A DNA stretch of 64,000 nucleotides, from contig DHNQ01000010.1 in assembly GCA_002409595.1 (NCBI GenBank), positions 62,001 to 126,000 on the forward strand, read 5' to 3'. This document shows positions 55,201-64,000 of the stretch, one piece after another. The stretch comes from Dysgonomonas sp. UBA5412. Its GTDB lineage: Bacteria > Bacteroidota > Bacteroidia > Bacteroidales > Dysgonomonadaceae. The stretch's first letter is position 1; each line of letters starts with the position of its first letter. The position numbers and the translations under genes were made by a program. Below the pieces are notes generated by a model. That model did not search any database. It saw nothing but the letters and a program-made list of their open reading frames with translations, and was not told where the DNA came from.

Positions 55201-56308
55201 GATCGAGGTCAAAGATACCGGCGATGGAATATCACAACAAGCATTACCTTATATTTTTGACAGATATTATAGAGAATACAATGATAATAAAATCTCGGGA
55301 ACGGGTATAGGTCTTGCAATAGTTTACAATCTGGTCAAGTTGCATCAGGGAGAGATAGTAGTAAATAGCCAGAAAGGAGAGGGGACTTCCTTTATATTTA
55401 GATTACTGGCTGACAATAATTATTTGGATGGAATACATGTTCAAACCGATGAACAGAAGATAATGAATGTGATTGATGAAGAAATACTAAAAATAGTTGA
55501 TTCTGAACCTGCTAAGCATATAGTACTCATAGTCGAAGATAATGAGGATATATGCTCTTATATGAAAAACTCGTTACAAGATTATTATGAGGTAATAATG
55601 GCCGAAGATGGCATGAAAGGATTAGAATTAGCCCAAAGCTTTACTCCCGATATTATAATAAGTGATATAATGATGCCTCAAATGGATGGAATAGAAATGT
55701 GTAGACGCCTGAAAAAAGACATACGTACGAGCCATATTCCCATTATATTACTCACTGCTAAAGATTCGATTGAAGATAGGTCTTTAGGTTATGACATAGG
55801 GGCAGATTCATATATAGTAAAACCATTCAATTCCGGACTGCTGCATAGTCGGATTACTAATATTTTGGACACGAGAAATAAGATTGCAGAACTAGTTTCG
55901 AACAATGTTAAAGAAAAAGGAAATGCTCTGATCGAATCTATAAACGAACTTGATAATGAGTTTTTGAGTAAAACTTCTGCAATTATAGAACATAACCTAA
56001 GCTCAGACAAGCTGGATGTGGCATTTATTGCAAATGAGATGAATATGAGCCATTCTACCTTTTATCGTAAGATTAAAGCTCTGACAGGTAGAACAGTGAA
56101 TGAATATATAAAGAAAATAAAAATGAAAAATGCCGAGAGGCTTTTATTATGTGGTAAATATACAATCTCAGAAGTATCCCTTATGGTTGGCATAAATAGC
56201 ATGACATACTTCAGACAATGTATTAAAGATGAATTTGGGATGCCTCCGTCCGAATATATAAAATATGTCTCGGAAATGGCAAATAGAGATGAAACACACT
56301 CTAAATAA
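52229..56308 (+). CDS. Hybrid two-component system sensor/regulator of a PUL
   Basis: The 1359-residue protein combines all parts of a two-component system. It has a signal peptide (1-19, ending IYAQ), a periplasmic double propeller of repeats such as DRDGFLWIATESGLNRFD and GNLWIGTDGGGINVY (about 25-650), a Y_Y_Y domain (YSYMMKGLDENWM, near 740), a membrane helix (LIYISLFLTIIFIVIRF), HisKA with His848 (NITHELRTPLTLI), HATPase (DTGDGIS, GTGIGLAIV), a receiver with Asp1146 (DIIISDIMMPQMDG) and a C-terminal AraC-type HTH (IANEMNMSHSTFYRKIK). It senses a glycan fragment in the periplasm and activates the genes that follow. The enzymes and SusC/SusD downstream are the expected targets. Confidence 0.96.
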   Translation: MKKILYLFVFLHIFVHIYAQPYTIDILSLESGISSSFITSITEDRDGFLWIATESGLNRFDGRKFTVYEKNREKYGESINCEGINIIYADPDQDILWIGTQREGLNAYNYSTGIFSYYTHDPKNNRSIITNDVTDIISSKDGNLWIATYHQGIEYFDKKTNEFTHYNTKTIPELKNNQTWTIALDNDNLYIGHVNKGLSILSLQTKKMKNYVHDPSDPKSIPGNTVRAICIDKNDNVWVGTDNGLALFNSETEEFLVFKHLNSNSKSLLSNYIYSIKQIDDNLYIGIQNGGVSILNTKNKMFSSPQNIEFTNITAGNGQDKLSNPSVKAIFQDKFGNIWLGTYGGGLNFIGKLKPFFNTWEYNPNNILTGLSNAVAWGLCVDDDGNLWIGTDGGGINVYQNGINKRVITKEKDGLSDNAILSAMKDSQGNLWFGTFSGGVNIYNKKERKLKPSLPQLKGADIRHFFEDSNKTVWISSDLGLFAYNLINKKGKLYDVTNSVLSENLIRSFAEDNQGNLWIGTFGQGLVIADRNLNLIQYIKVKDGLYSNNINQIFRDSRQRMWIATGEGLVLFPDIKELDNLKIYTTQEGLTNNNIRAIQEDDLGNIWVSTNRGINKIDATSFNISNYTRQSGVPLGTFMNGSAVKTSDGTIYFGSQNGVCYFDPQYISEAIDISPTVINSFIIHDSPIETSTPLRSLPITDPISLTYKQNTFQISFNTQNYAQSKIVEYSYMMKGLDENWMILQDDNSVTFRNIPYGEYQLQVKSRIKNQEWNDRIETLNIIISPPFWLSWWAKLIYISLFLTIIFIVIRFYKRKLHLENSLLLEKGTHEQEQKLNDERMRFYTNITHELRTPLTLIIGPLDDLSKDKTLSSKNISLISTVQKSAAKLLSLINQILEFRKTETYNKQLMIKKGNLVALLNEIIVKYKITNTNKDLAIDLYFEEQQQDIYFDPDVVTTIVDNLVSNAIKYTHKGNVSIILRSVERLGLKYIEIEVKDTGDGISQQALPYIFDRYYREYNDNKISGTGIGLAIVYNLVKLHQGEIVVNSQKGEGTSFIFRLLADNNYLDGIHVQTDEQKIMNVIDEEILKIVDSEPAKHIVLIVEDNEDICSYMKNSLQDYYEVIMAEDGMKGLELAQSFTPDIIISDIMMPQMDGIEMCRRLKKDIRTSHIPIILLTAKDSIEDRSLGYDIGADSYIVKPFNSGLLHSRITNILDTRNKIAELVSNNVKEKGNALIESINELDNEFLSKTSAIIEHNLSSDKLDVAFIANEMNMSHSTFYRKIKALTGRTVNEYIKKIKMKNAERLLLCGKYTISEVSLMVGINSMTYFRQCIKDEFGMPPSEYIKYVSEMANRDETHSK

Positions 56309-56436
56309 AACAATTGATGAAAAAAAGCTTATATCTGACGAAAAAAAGAGGGCTATAAATATTACGATCTAGTTACTTTGTGTTATATCAAATTGAGGAA
56401 TCATTGGTATTTATTACTCTGATAAAACACAAAGAC

Positions 56437-58941
56437 ATGAGAACACGACAAATTTTTTTATTAGTATTTATTACTACCTTCTTTTCTACACCATCGATAT
56501 TCGGACAAATATCATTTGGTAATCCTGAGAAAATAAACGATAGTTGGAAATTCACATTAACTGATATTCCTGAAGCAAAAAATCGTAGTTATAACGATAC
56601 CAAATGGCAACAAGTAGATTTGCCTCACGATTGGAGTGTCAGAGGACAATTGAGCCCAACTTTAGCAAGCTGCACGGGCTACTTACCGGGAGGTATAGGT
56701 TGGTATAGAAAAGCCTTATCTATCCCCTCTACAAAACAAGGAGAAAAAGTATATCTCTATTTCGAGGGTGTATATAATCGCAGCGAAGTGTTTGTCAATG
56801 GGCAATCAGTAGGCAAACGTCCAAACGGTTATGTATCCTTTGCCTACGATGTAACCCCTTATGTAAAATATGGAGAAGATAATGTTGTCGCAGTTAGAGT
56901 TGACCATAGTCTTTCTGCCGATTCTCGTTGGTATACCGGCTCAGGTATATATCGCAATGTTTGGCTAGTATATGCCAATCCTACACACATTGCTCAATGG
57001 GGTGTATATGCTTATCCGGAAATCGAAAAGAAAAAAGGAATACTTCACGTAGAAGTAGCAATAGATAATGAGGTTGCATCAGGAAAATCAGTTCAGATAT
57101 TGAATGAATTATACGATCAAACCGGAAAGGTTGTTGCAAAAGCAAATAATAAACTCAGTATTACAGCTAATTCTGACAATACACTGAAAACTTCGCTGAA
57201 TATTAATAATCCGGCACTATGGGATATTAGTTCACCAAATCTGTACACTCTAAAAACAATAGTCTCCGAAAATGGCAAGGTGATAGATAAATCAGAAACT
57301 AAAACCGGCTTTAGAACTTATACTTTCGATCCTAACAAAGGCTTTGCTCTTAACGGTCAGTGGATGAAAGTCAAAGGAGTATGCCTGCACCATGATGCAG
57401 GAGTTTTGGGCGCAGCAGTCCCTCGCGAAGTCTGGAAGAGAAGACTGTTAACCCTAAAAGAGATTGGGGTTAATGCAATTCGTACGAGCCATAACCCTCA
57501 AGCACCTGATTTGTACGAGTTATGCGATGAATTGGGACTATTGGTTATGAATGAAGCATTTGACGAATGGGAATTTGCCAAACGTAAATGGATAGAAGGT
57601 TGGAATGTCGGTACTCCCGGTTTTCAAGGCGCCTACGATTTCTTCGATGAATGGGGCGAAAAGGACTTAGCTGATATGGTTCGTCGAGACCGTAACCACA
57701 TTTCTGTATTTGCATGGAGTATCGGGAATGAAGTTGATTATCCTAACGATCCGTATTCACATCCTGTTTTGGATGGAGGTAAAGATACCGGTTTTACCCA
57801 AGCTATGTTTGGCGGATATCAAAAAGATGCTCCCGATGCAATGCTACTCGGAGGTATTGCTAAACGATTGGCTAAAGTAGTTAAAGAATATGATAAATCT
57901 CGTCCTACAACAGCCGGATTGGCGGGAGTTGCCATGTCTAATGAAACAGAATATCCATCATCTTTGGATATTGCAGGCTATAATTATACAGAAAGTATGT
58001 ATTTCTCAGATCATAAAAAATATCCTAATCGCGTAATATATGGAAGTGAGAATCGCCATGAATTAAGTGCATGGAAAGCTGTACGTGATAATGATTTTAT
58101 TTTCGGACAATTCCTATGGACAGGGATAGACTATCTTGGCGAATCGGGAAAATGGCCTTCACGCGGATTTTATTCAGGTCTTCTTGATTTTGGAGGCTTT
58201 ATCAAACCGAGAGGCTATTTTCGTCAGTCCCTATGGTCTGATAAGCCAATGGCGTATTTAGGTACATATCCCACACCCGGCAAAGGTAGCCCAAGCCAGA
58301 TGAAAGATGTGTGGTCGCAATTAGATGCAGAGAATGCAGGTGGAAATTATGAAGAGAAAACGCCATCTATGGATGCTTGGTCTATATGGAATTATACAGA
58401 AGGTCAATCTATAAGGGTCGTTTGCTATACTAATACAGCTAAAGCTCAACTATTGTTAAACGGAACAATTGTTGGTGCAACTCAAAATTATAATGATGAA
58501 ACCGGTATTATATATTGGGACATCCCCTACCAAGCTGGTAAATTGGAAGTCGTAGGTATGGATACTCAGGGTAAAGAACAAGCTCGATATAATATAAAGT
58601 CATCAAACAGACCATCGAAGATTAAGATACTTTCTGCTGACAACGAGATTTCTAAAGATAAAGGAGTAGCACAGATTGTTATTCAGGTTGTTGATGAAAA
58701 TGATCTGCCGGTAATGCTTTCCGATGATGAAATAACCTGTGAATTAGTTGGCGCGGCTAAATTATTGGGTTTGGAAGCTAGCAACAATGAAGATATGTCA
58801 GACTATACTGATAATAAACACAGAGTATTTCATGGACGTATGATTGCATATATACAAGCTACGGGTAATGCCGGTGATGTAAATATTCGTTTTTCTGCAC
58901 CTTGGCTCAAATCAATAGAAACAGTTGTTAAAATAAGATGA
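56437..58941 (+). CDS. GH2-family glycoside hydrolase, beta-galactosidase-like
   Basis: From the ATG at 56437 the product is 834 residues with a signal peptide (MRTRQIFLLVFITTFFSTPSIFGQ). The GH2 layout follows: sugar-binding jelly roll (VDLPHDWSV, GGIGWYRK, YRNVWL), immunoglobulin-like domain, TIM barrel with the acid/base Glu432 in AWSIGNE and the nucleophile Glu538 in YGSENRH, then DUF4982-like and Ig-like C-terminal domains. GH2 enzymes of this shape remove beta-galactose, beta-glucuronate or beta-mannose residues; the barrel and DUF4982 favour beta-galactosidase, but the substrate is uncertain. An in-frame upstream ATG at 56380 would mask the signal peptide. It follows the HTCS gene directly. 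Confidence 0.9.
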   Translation: MRTRQIFLLVFITTFFSTPSIFGQISFGNPEKINDSWKFTLTDIPEAKNRSYNDTKWQQVDLPHDWSVRGQLSPTLASCTGYLPGGIGWYRKALSIPSTKQGEKVYLYFEGVYNRSEVFVNGQSVGKRPNGYVSFAYDVTPYVKYGEDNVVAVRVDHSLSADSRWYTGSGIYRNVWLVYANPTHIAQWGVYAYPEIEKKKGILHVEVAIDNEVASGKSVQILNELYDQTGKVVAKANNKLSITANSDNTLKTSLNINNPALWDISSPNLYTLKTIVSENGKVIDKSETKTGFRTYTFDPNKGFALNGQWMKVKGVCLHHDAGVLGAAVPREVWKRRLLTLKEIGVNAIRTSHNPQAPDLYELCDELGLLVMNEAFDEWEFAKRKWIEGWNVGTPGFQGAYDFFDEWGEKDLADMVRRDRNHISVFAWSIGNEVDYPNDPYSHPVLDGGKDTGFTQAMFGGYQKDAPDAMLLGGIAKRLAKVVKEYDKSRPTTAGLAGVAMSNETEYPSSLDIAGYNYTESMYFSDHKKYPNRVIYGSENRHELSAWKAVRDNDFIFGQFLWTGIDYLGESGKWPSRGFYSGLLDFGGFIKPRGYFRQSLWSDKPMAYLGTYPTPGKGSPSQMKDVWSQLDAENAGGNYEEKTPSMDAWSIWNYTEGQSIRVVCYTNTAKAQLLLNGTIVGATQNYNDETGIIYWDIPYQAGKLEVVGMDTQGKEQARYNIKSSNRPSKIKILSADNEISKDKGVAQIVIQVVDENDLPVMLSDDEITCELVGAAKLLGLEASNNEDMSDYTDNKHRVFHGRMIAYIQATGNAGDVNIRFSAPWLKSIETVVKIR

Positions 58942-58966
58942 TAACCTTGTAACGAATAATAAGATT

Positions 58967-59017
58967 CCGGTTACACTCAGAGCCATTTATGAAAAATCAG
59001 TAACCGGTCTCTTTTTG
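58967..59017 (+). terminator. Hairpin between the GH2 gene and the propeller gene
   Basis: CCGGTTAC at 58967-58974 pairs with GTAACCGG at 59000-59007 around a 25-base loop, and TCTCTTTTT follows. It is a terminator or an attenuator before the next gene, which starts 30-40 bases later. Confidence 0.7.
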
Positions 59018-59046
59018 ATTGTAAAATATTGAAAAACCAAAAATAT

Positions 59047-60237
59047 ATGCAACGCAACCCTCTAATATTTGCTTATACAATTGTATTATTATTTATAGGA
59101 ACATATAGTCTTTATGCTGTGCCAAGCCATGTAATGAATAATACCATTTCCAATAATATACTTATTCCTCCTCCCGGAGTGGTAGTGCATAATTCAAAAG
59201 CTATAACACATAACTATGTGGGTTCTCCGAGTATTGTTGTTTTAGAAGATGGGACTTATGTTGTTTCCCACGATTATTTCGGGCAAGGGCGTCTTTTCGA
59301 TTCTTTTGTCTATCGTTCTACAGATAAGGGGAAAACATGGACTCAATGTGCTTTTATCCCGAAATTCGGTTGGGGAAGTCTTTTTACCAGAGGAAAAGAA
59401 TTGTATCTGTTAGGTGTACGACCTAAGGGAGATATGGGCTATGGAGATGCTGTAATAATGAAATCTTTAGATGGCGGATATACATGGAGTAAACCTGAAA
59501 ATGAAAAAACAGGATTATTGCTAGATGGTTTTTATCATTGTGCTCCGGTTCCTGTTGTTTTTTATAAAGGAAAAATATGGAGAGCAATGGAAGACCATCA
59601 GCAGGTTGATGGCTGGGGTAATTTCTATGCCTTTATGATGTCCGTAAAAGAAGATTCCGATCTCTTAGACGCTGAAAATTGGATATTTAGCAATCAACTG
59701 AAGTTTGATAGTAATTGGTTAGAAGGTGCTTCTGCATGGTTGGAAGGTAATGCTGTAATAGCCAAAGATGGAGGTGTAAAAGATGTGTTGCGTGTACATT
59801 ATTCAGACGATGATATTGCTGCTATTGTAGATGTATCAGACGATGGCAAAGAAATATCTTTTAATCCTCAAACGGGATTTGCTAATTTACCCGGAGCCAG
59901 TAAGAAATTTACAATTCGGTACGATGAAGTGTCTCAAAAATATTGGACTATCAGTAATTATGTTTTACCTCACGATAGAGGAGGAAATAATGAACGAACT
60001 CGCAATACATTAGCTCTTTCATGGTCAGATAATCTCAAAGATTGGCATGTTAAAGATATACTATTAACAGATTCGGATATAGCCAAACATGGATTTCAGT
60101 ATGTAGATTGGTTGATAGAAAACGATGATATTATAGCTGTCGTTCGTACCGCATGGGAAGATGAAACTGGTAGTGCCGATAATCAGCATAATGCTAACTA
60201 TCTGACGTTCCACCGATTTCCTGAATTCAGAAAATAG
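59047..60237 (+). CDS. Sialidase-like beta-propeller exo-glycosidase, secreted
   Basis: From the ATG at 59047 (a TTG at 59029 is the other option) the protein has 396 residues with a signal sequence (IFAYTIVLLFIGTYSLYA). Two Asp-box elements, YRSTDKGKTW and KSLDGGYTW, mark the BNR/sialidase propeller, and SPSIVVLEDGTYVVSHD and WLEGASAWLEGNAV fit the same fold. The arginine triad of true GH33 sialidases is not obvious, so a sialidase activity is not claimed; relatives hydrolyse or bind other terminal sugars. It lies between GH2 and the SusC gene, in the PUL. Confidence 0.78.
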   Translation: MQRNPLIFAYTIVLLFIGTYSLYAVPSHVMNNTISNNILIPPPGVVVHNSKAITHNYVGSPSIVVLEDGTYVVSHDYFGQGRLFDSFVYRSTDKGKTWTQCAFIPKFGWGSLFTRGKELYLLGVRPKGDMGYGDAVIMKSLDGGYTWSKPENEKTGLLLDGFYHCAPVPVVFYKGKIWRAMEDHQQVDGWGNFYAFMMSVKEDSDLLDAENWIFSNQLKFDSNWLEGASAWLEGNAVIAKDGGVKDVLRVHYSDDDIAAIVDVSDDGKEISFNPQTGFANLPGASKKFTIRYDEVSQKYWTISNYVLPHDRGGNNERTRNTLALSWSDNLKDWHVKDILLTDSDIAKHGFQYVDWLIENDDIIAVVRTAWEDETGSADNQHNANYLTFHRFPEFRK

Positions 60238-60553
60238 ATATAGAGAACCATAAAATCCTATTTATGAGATGATACAATGAGAAAATACACATAAACCTTT
60301 AAATCTATTAATCATGAAAGAATTAGAATCTTCTTAGACTTTTAGTCTTTTTCAACAACATGTAGGAGGCTAATTTGATAATAAAATTTCTTGTCGGGTC
60401 TGTAATAATTTCATACTGGAAAATAAATATTTCAGCAGATCTATAACTGTTCTATGTTCTGTCGGGAACTGAATTAGTTATTCTACGTATATACGTTAAC
60501 CTTTTAATTGGCTTATAGAGCCAGATAGTTGTATAATTATAAAACTAATAATT
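60238..60553 (+). promoter_or_regulatory. 316-base leader region of susC
   Basis: This gap contains no gene. It holds a short hairpin with T tail (60336-60352, AGACT TTT AGTCT) likely ending the propeller transcript, a 12-base palindrome ACGTATATACGT at 60485-60496, and a hairpin TGGCT/AGCCA at 60509-60523 thirty bases before the susC start. The palindrome is a candidate operator for the HTCS regulator. No perfect -7 element is seen. Confidence 0.5.
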
Positions 60554-63500
60554 ATGAAAAAATATTTATTATTACTTTTTCTGTTTATATGTGTCTATAC
60601 ATATTCTCAGAATATAGAGCAAACCGGTATGGTGATTGATGCCGGTACAAAAGAACCTCTTACCGGAGTTTCTGTTGCTTTAAAAGGTTCTACTACCGGA
60701 GCTTTTACCGATTTGGACGGGAAATTCAAACTTCAGATTCCAGCCAAATCAACTCTGGTTATTTCTTATATTGGTTATATCAGTAAAGAAGTTGAATCTT
60801 CCGCCACAAATCTGCACATAGAATTGGCTGAAAAAGTACAGCAATTAGACGAAGTCATTGTAATTGGGTTCGGTACAGCAAAGAAGAGCGATCTGACAAG
60901 CTCTATTTCTTCGATCAAAGGACAAGAGTTATCTACTATGACAGTAGGAAATGTTAATGAATCTCTACAAGGTAAGGTATCCGGCGTGCAAGTCGTGGGA
61001 GGTGGAGGTCCCGGAGCTAGCCCTAAAGTGCTGATCAGAGGTTTCTCTACAGTTAGTTTAGATACCGATCCTCTTTATGTAGTAGATGGTGTTCCTGTGG
61101 GAACGAATATCAATTATCTGAACGCAAACGATATAGAAAGTATGGAAGTGTTGAAAGATGCTTCATCCGCAGCCATATACGGAAGTCGAGCTTCGAATGG
61201 TGTGATAATGATTACCACAAAAAGAGGAATAGAGGGAAAAACCCGTTACAATGTCGATCTTAGTTACGGTTATCAGTACATGGCAAAACCATTTAAAATG
61301 GCTAATGCTGTCGAATATGCTACAATATTTAATGGAGCTAGAGAAGCTTCCGGCCTTAATCCTGAATGGAACGATCCGGCATCTTATGAGGGTAAAACAA
61401 CTGATTGGTGGGGAGCAGGTATAGACAAATACTCGCCACAAATGAATGCAAGCTTTAGTCTGCAAGGTGGTGACGCAAAAAGACGTTATTCGTTGAGTAT
61501 GAATTACTATAAGCAGGATTCATTTTATGAAAAAGGTGGCTGGACCAAATTCTCAGCACGGTTTACAAATGATTATACTACATCTAAAGTTCTTTCATTC
61601 GGATATAGCCTTACTCCAATATACGAGTCTTGGGGACAACCGAGCAATTGGGGTAATTTTGTTAAGATAGATCCTATAACACCTATTTATAAACCGGCTA
61701 GCGAGTTGACCGGAGATGAGAATGAATATAGTATTTATGCCCGTTCTCCGAGTTATATTTATAATCCGGTAGGAGAAGTAGCCCGGTGGGATGAGGAATA
61801 TAAGCGTTATAGCTTAGCATCAACAGCCTATGCTCAAGTTAGCCTTCGGGATAAGATAGTCTTACGTTCGCAATTAGGGGTAGATGTAGATACCCGAGTT
61901 TATAAAAAATTCTTTCCCGATTTTGTAATTGATGCAGCCCATGAGAAAAATGAAGTAAATAGAGTAGAGCGAGAGCATCCTTTGTATGTGAATTGGAATC
62001 TTCAGAACACTGTAACATATACGGATGTGTTCAACGAAAAACATAATCTGTCATTAATGTTAGGTAATACATTGGAAGAATACCACGAAGAAATATTTAA
62101 GGGGCGGATAAGTGGAATTCCTAATAATATGGATGAACTGAGAGAGCTAGATGCGGGGACAATAAATAAAGAGGTAGAAGGTCGTGCAAAGACCACTTCC
62201 ATAGCCTCATTTCTCGGACGTGTTATGTATAATTATAATACAAAATATTATTTGACTGCTACCTTTAGAACTGATGGCTCTTCAAAGTTTCTGGATAACA
62301 ACAAATGGGCATCTTTCCCATCTGCATCCCTTGCATGGAGAATATCGGGAGAAGATTTTATGAGTGGAACAAAAGGTTTCTTGGATGATCTTAAATTAAA
62401 AGCCGGATGGGGTAGATCTGGAAACCAATCTCTTCCTACAGGAGTATATTTAAGCAAAATCGGTACAGGCTATTCGGTTATAGGAGGCAGTGTTGTAAAT
62501 GGCAATAAGTTGTCAACAATAAAGAATGAGAATATAAAATGGGAAACCGTAGAGGACTTGAATTTAGGATTGGATTTTACTCTTTTCAGTTCAAGACTTT
62601 CAGGAGGAATTGATCTGTACAAGAGAAAAACTAAAGATATGATATTTAAGAAAACATATCCATTCTATTCAGGATATCCCGGCGGGGCAACAATTTGGTC
62701 CAATGTTGGATCAATGCGCTCGCAAGGAATAGATTTCAATCTGGGATACAACGACAATATAGGCGGCTTTAAATATGGAGCTACATTTACTCTTACAACA
62801 TTCGATGTTAAAATGTTGTCTTTGGTAGACGATACTCCTATTTATGGATACGGACAGAAGACTAAAATGGTTGTTGGTGATGAATCCGGTTTCTACTATG
62901 GATATAAGGCTGATGGATTGTTCCAAAATCAAGGAGAAGTAGATAAGCATTCTAATACGGAAGGGAAAAAACTACAGACTAATGCACGTCCGGGAGATAT
63001 TCGCTTTGCAGATACGAATGGCGACGGAGTATTGGACGCCGAAGATAGGGTGAAATTAGGCTCTCCTTGGGCAGATGTAACTATGGGGCTCAATCTTACT
63101 GCAGAATATAAGAACTTTGATTTGTTAGTAAATCTTTATGCGAGTATCGGAAATGATTTAGTAAACGAAGTGAAAAATGATCTGTATAATGCAGCAAATC
63201 AATCGAACAAAGTATCAGGATTGATAAATAAAGCATGGCATGGCGAAGGAACATCTAATTCTATTCCACGTTTGGTATATGTAGATGAAAACGAAAACTA
63301 TTCTCGTTTTTCATCAATATATGTAGAAGATGGTTCGTATTTGCGTATGAAAAATATACAGTTGGGATATACAATTCCCAAACTAAAATATTTTGATAAA
63401 GTGAGGGTATATGTTGCTGCTCAAAATCTGTTTACAATAACAGGATATGATGGTATTGATCCAGAGGTAGGAGGGTCAAGTTCAGGCGACGAGAGTGCAG

Positions 63501-63577
63501 TCCTTCGTTTTGGAATGGGAGGATGGACTTATCCGGTACAGAAGACATTTCTGATAGGAGCAAATATTTCATTTTAA
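60554..63577 (+). CDS. susC: SusC/RagA TonB-linked outer membrane transporter
   Basis: The 1007-residue protein has a signal peptide (ending YTYSQ), a carboxypeptidase-like regulatory domain (TGMVIDAGTKEPLTGVSVALKGS, SYIGY), the TonB box region LDEVIVIGFGTAKKSDLTSSIS, a plug with LYVVDGVPVG and ASSAAIYGSRASNGVIMITTKRG, and a C-terminal beta barrel ending KTFLIGANISF. It imports oligosaccharides with TonB energy and pairs with the SusD lid lipoprotein encoded next. No STN domain is present, in line with HTCS rather than ECF sigma control. Confidence 0.96.
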   Translation: MKKYLLLLFLFICVYTYSQNIEQTGMVIDAGTKEPLTGVSVALKGSTTGAFTDLDGKFKLQIPAKSTLVISYIGYISKEVESSATNLHIELAEKVQQLDEVIVIGFGTAKKSDLTSSISSIKGQELSTMTVGNVNESLQGKVSGVQVVGGGGPGASPKVLIRGFSTVSLDTDPLYVVDGVPVGTNINYLNANDIESMEVLKDASSAAIYGSRASNGVIMITTKRGIEGKTRYNVDLSYGYQYMAKPFKMANAVEYATIFNGAREASGLNPEWNDPASYEGKTTDWWGAGIDKYSPQMNASFSLQGGDAKRRYSLSMNYYKQDSFYEKGGWTKFSARFTNDYTTSKVLSFGYSLTPIYESWGQPSNWGNFVKIDPITPIYKPASELTGDENEYSIYARSPSYIYNPVGEVARWDEEYKRYSLASTAYAQVSLRDKIVLRSQLGVDVDTRVYKKFFPDFVIDAAHEKNEVNRVEREHPLYVNWNLQNTVTYTDVFNEKHNLSLMLGNTLEEYHEEIFKGRISGIPNNMDELRELDAGTINKEVEGRAKTTSIASFLGRVMYNYNTKYYLTATFRTDGSSKFLDNNKWASFPSASLAWRISGEDFMSGTKGFLDDLKLKAGWGRSGNQSLPTGVYLSKIGTGYSVIGGSVVNGNKLSTIKNENIKWETVEDLNLGLDFTLFSSRLSGGIDLYKRKTKDMIFKKTYPFYSGYPGGATIWSNVGSMRSQGIDFNLGYNDNIGGFKYGATFTLTTFDVKMLSLVDDTPIYGYGQKTKMVVGDESGFYYGYKADGLFQNQGEVDKHSNTEGKKLQTNARPGDIRFADTNGDGVLDAEDRVKLGSPWADVTMGLNLTAEYKNFDLLVNLYASIGNDLVNEVKNDLYNAANQSNKVSGLINKAWHGEGTSNSIPRLVYVDENENYSRFSSIYVEDGSYLRMKNIQLGYTIPKLKYFDKVRVYVAAQNLFTITGYDGIDPEVGGSSSGDESAVLRFGMGGWTYPVQKTFLIGANISF

Positions 63578-63596
63578 ACTGTAAAAAAATAAAATT

Positions 63597-64000
63597 ATGA
63601 AGAAATACATATTAATCTTGATTTCAATCATAAGTATCGTTTCATGCGATGACTTTATCGAACACGAAGAACGAGGTGAACAAAATTTGGATAAATTCTT
63701 TACTAATACTCAAGAGTGTGAAAATTATATTAATGACCTATATCGCAGGGTACTTTTGCACTATGATTGGTGGCAACTGATAGCTCCGAAGATAACCAAT
63801 GAGGCTGCTTCAGATGATGCGTGGATGGGTAATACAGGTCAGAGCCAAGAAGATCATTATCCGGGTGCACATTATATGCTTACTCCAAGCCGTATGGGAC
63901 GTTTAGGGACTATATATGAAAAACGGTATGAAAATATATTAGAATGCAATCAGGCTATACACCGCATACCCGAATCTCCTATTGGTCAAGATTATAAAGA
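63597..64000 (+). CDS. susD: SusD/RagB glycan-binding lipoprotein, cut by window edge
   Basis: The first 134 codons are visible: MKKYILILISIISIVSC with a lipobox cysteine at 17 followed by Asp-Asp, then the SusD-type start (LDKFFTNTQECENYINDLYRR, WWQLIAPKITNEAASDDAW, YEKRYENILECNQAI). SusD proteins sit on the cell surface and lid the SusC barrel, binding glycans before import. It starts 20 bases after susC stops. The 3' part is outside the window. Confidence 0.95.
   Translation, partial: MKKYILILISIISIVSCDDFIEHEERGEQNLDKFFTNTQECENYINDLYRRVLLHYDWWQLIAPKITNEAASDDAWMGNTGQSQEDHYPGAHYMLTPSRMGRLGTIYEKRYENILECNQAIHRIPESPIGQDYK

Overview
The window is AT-rich chromosomal DNA from a member of the Bacteroidota, order Bacteroidales. 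The evidence is a SusC/SusD pair next to a hybrid two-component sensor with an AraC-type output domain, promoters of the TTTG / TAnnTTTG type, a eukaryote-like IleS, a fused KorA/KorB pair, and lipoproteins with a Cys-Asp-Asp or Cys-Gly start. Gene content and low GC suggest a Dysgonomonas-like genome; that genus call is inference.

Layout. 1-3687 (minus): histidine biosynthesis run (vanZ-like, TlpA-like, hisH, DUF4870, hisA, hisF, hisIE cut by the window edge). 3753-6547 (minus): U32-family hydroxylation protein and metA. 6680-10029 (plus): glpE-type rhodanese, then korA-korB, a terminator and tRNA-Gly(GCC). 10384-18023 (minus): exopolysaccharide operon (response regulator, sugar transferase with a pseudo-receiver, short TolC-like protein, Wzz-like protein, Wzy/ligase-like protein, GT2, and a GT2 pseudogene). 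18101-24146: an N-terminally truncated LruC-domain gene abutting an N-terminally truncated histidine kinase head to head, an endonuclease/exonuclease/phosphatase-family membrane protein, and a four-PAS hybrid kinase. 24664-32921 (plus): recJ, an MBL-fold lipoprotein, recQ, a CNNM/CBS protein, tgt, lptG. 33007-38976 (minus): kdsC-like, DUF2520, small membrane protein, nitroreductase, a second polyprenyl-phosphate sugar transferase, topA. 39202-52004 (plus): LTA-synthase-like sulfatase, ileS, DksA/TraR-like, lspA, DUF4296 lipoprotein, a small conserved protein and five glycosyltransferases. 52229-64000 (plus): a polysaccharide utilization locus (HTCS, GH2, beta-propeller sialidase-like protein, SusC, SusD cut by the window edge).

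How the parts work together. The EPS operon starts with a stand-alone receiver whose reading frame overlaps the sugar transferase that should start glycan assembly. That transferase carries its own degenerate receiver domain, and two histidine kinases lie just upstream, so phosphorelay control of glycan initiation is a reasonable hypothesis. Two genes or gene pairs in this region are broken: a GT2 gene has lost its catalytic middle, and the LruC/kinase pair has lost both 5' ends. These are either real deletions or assembly errors and should be resolved before interpreting the locus. The PUL has the usual sensor-enzyme-transporter logic: the HTCS senses an oligosaccharide in the periplasm, SusCD imports glycan, and GH2 plus the propeller protein process it.
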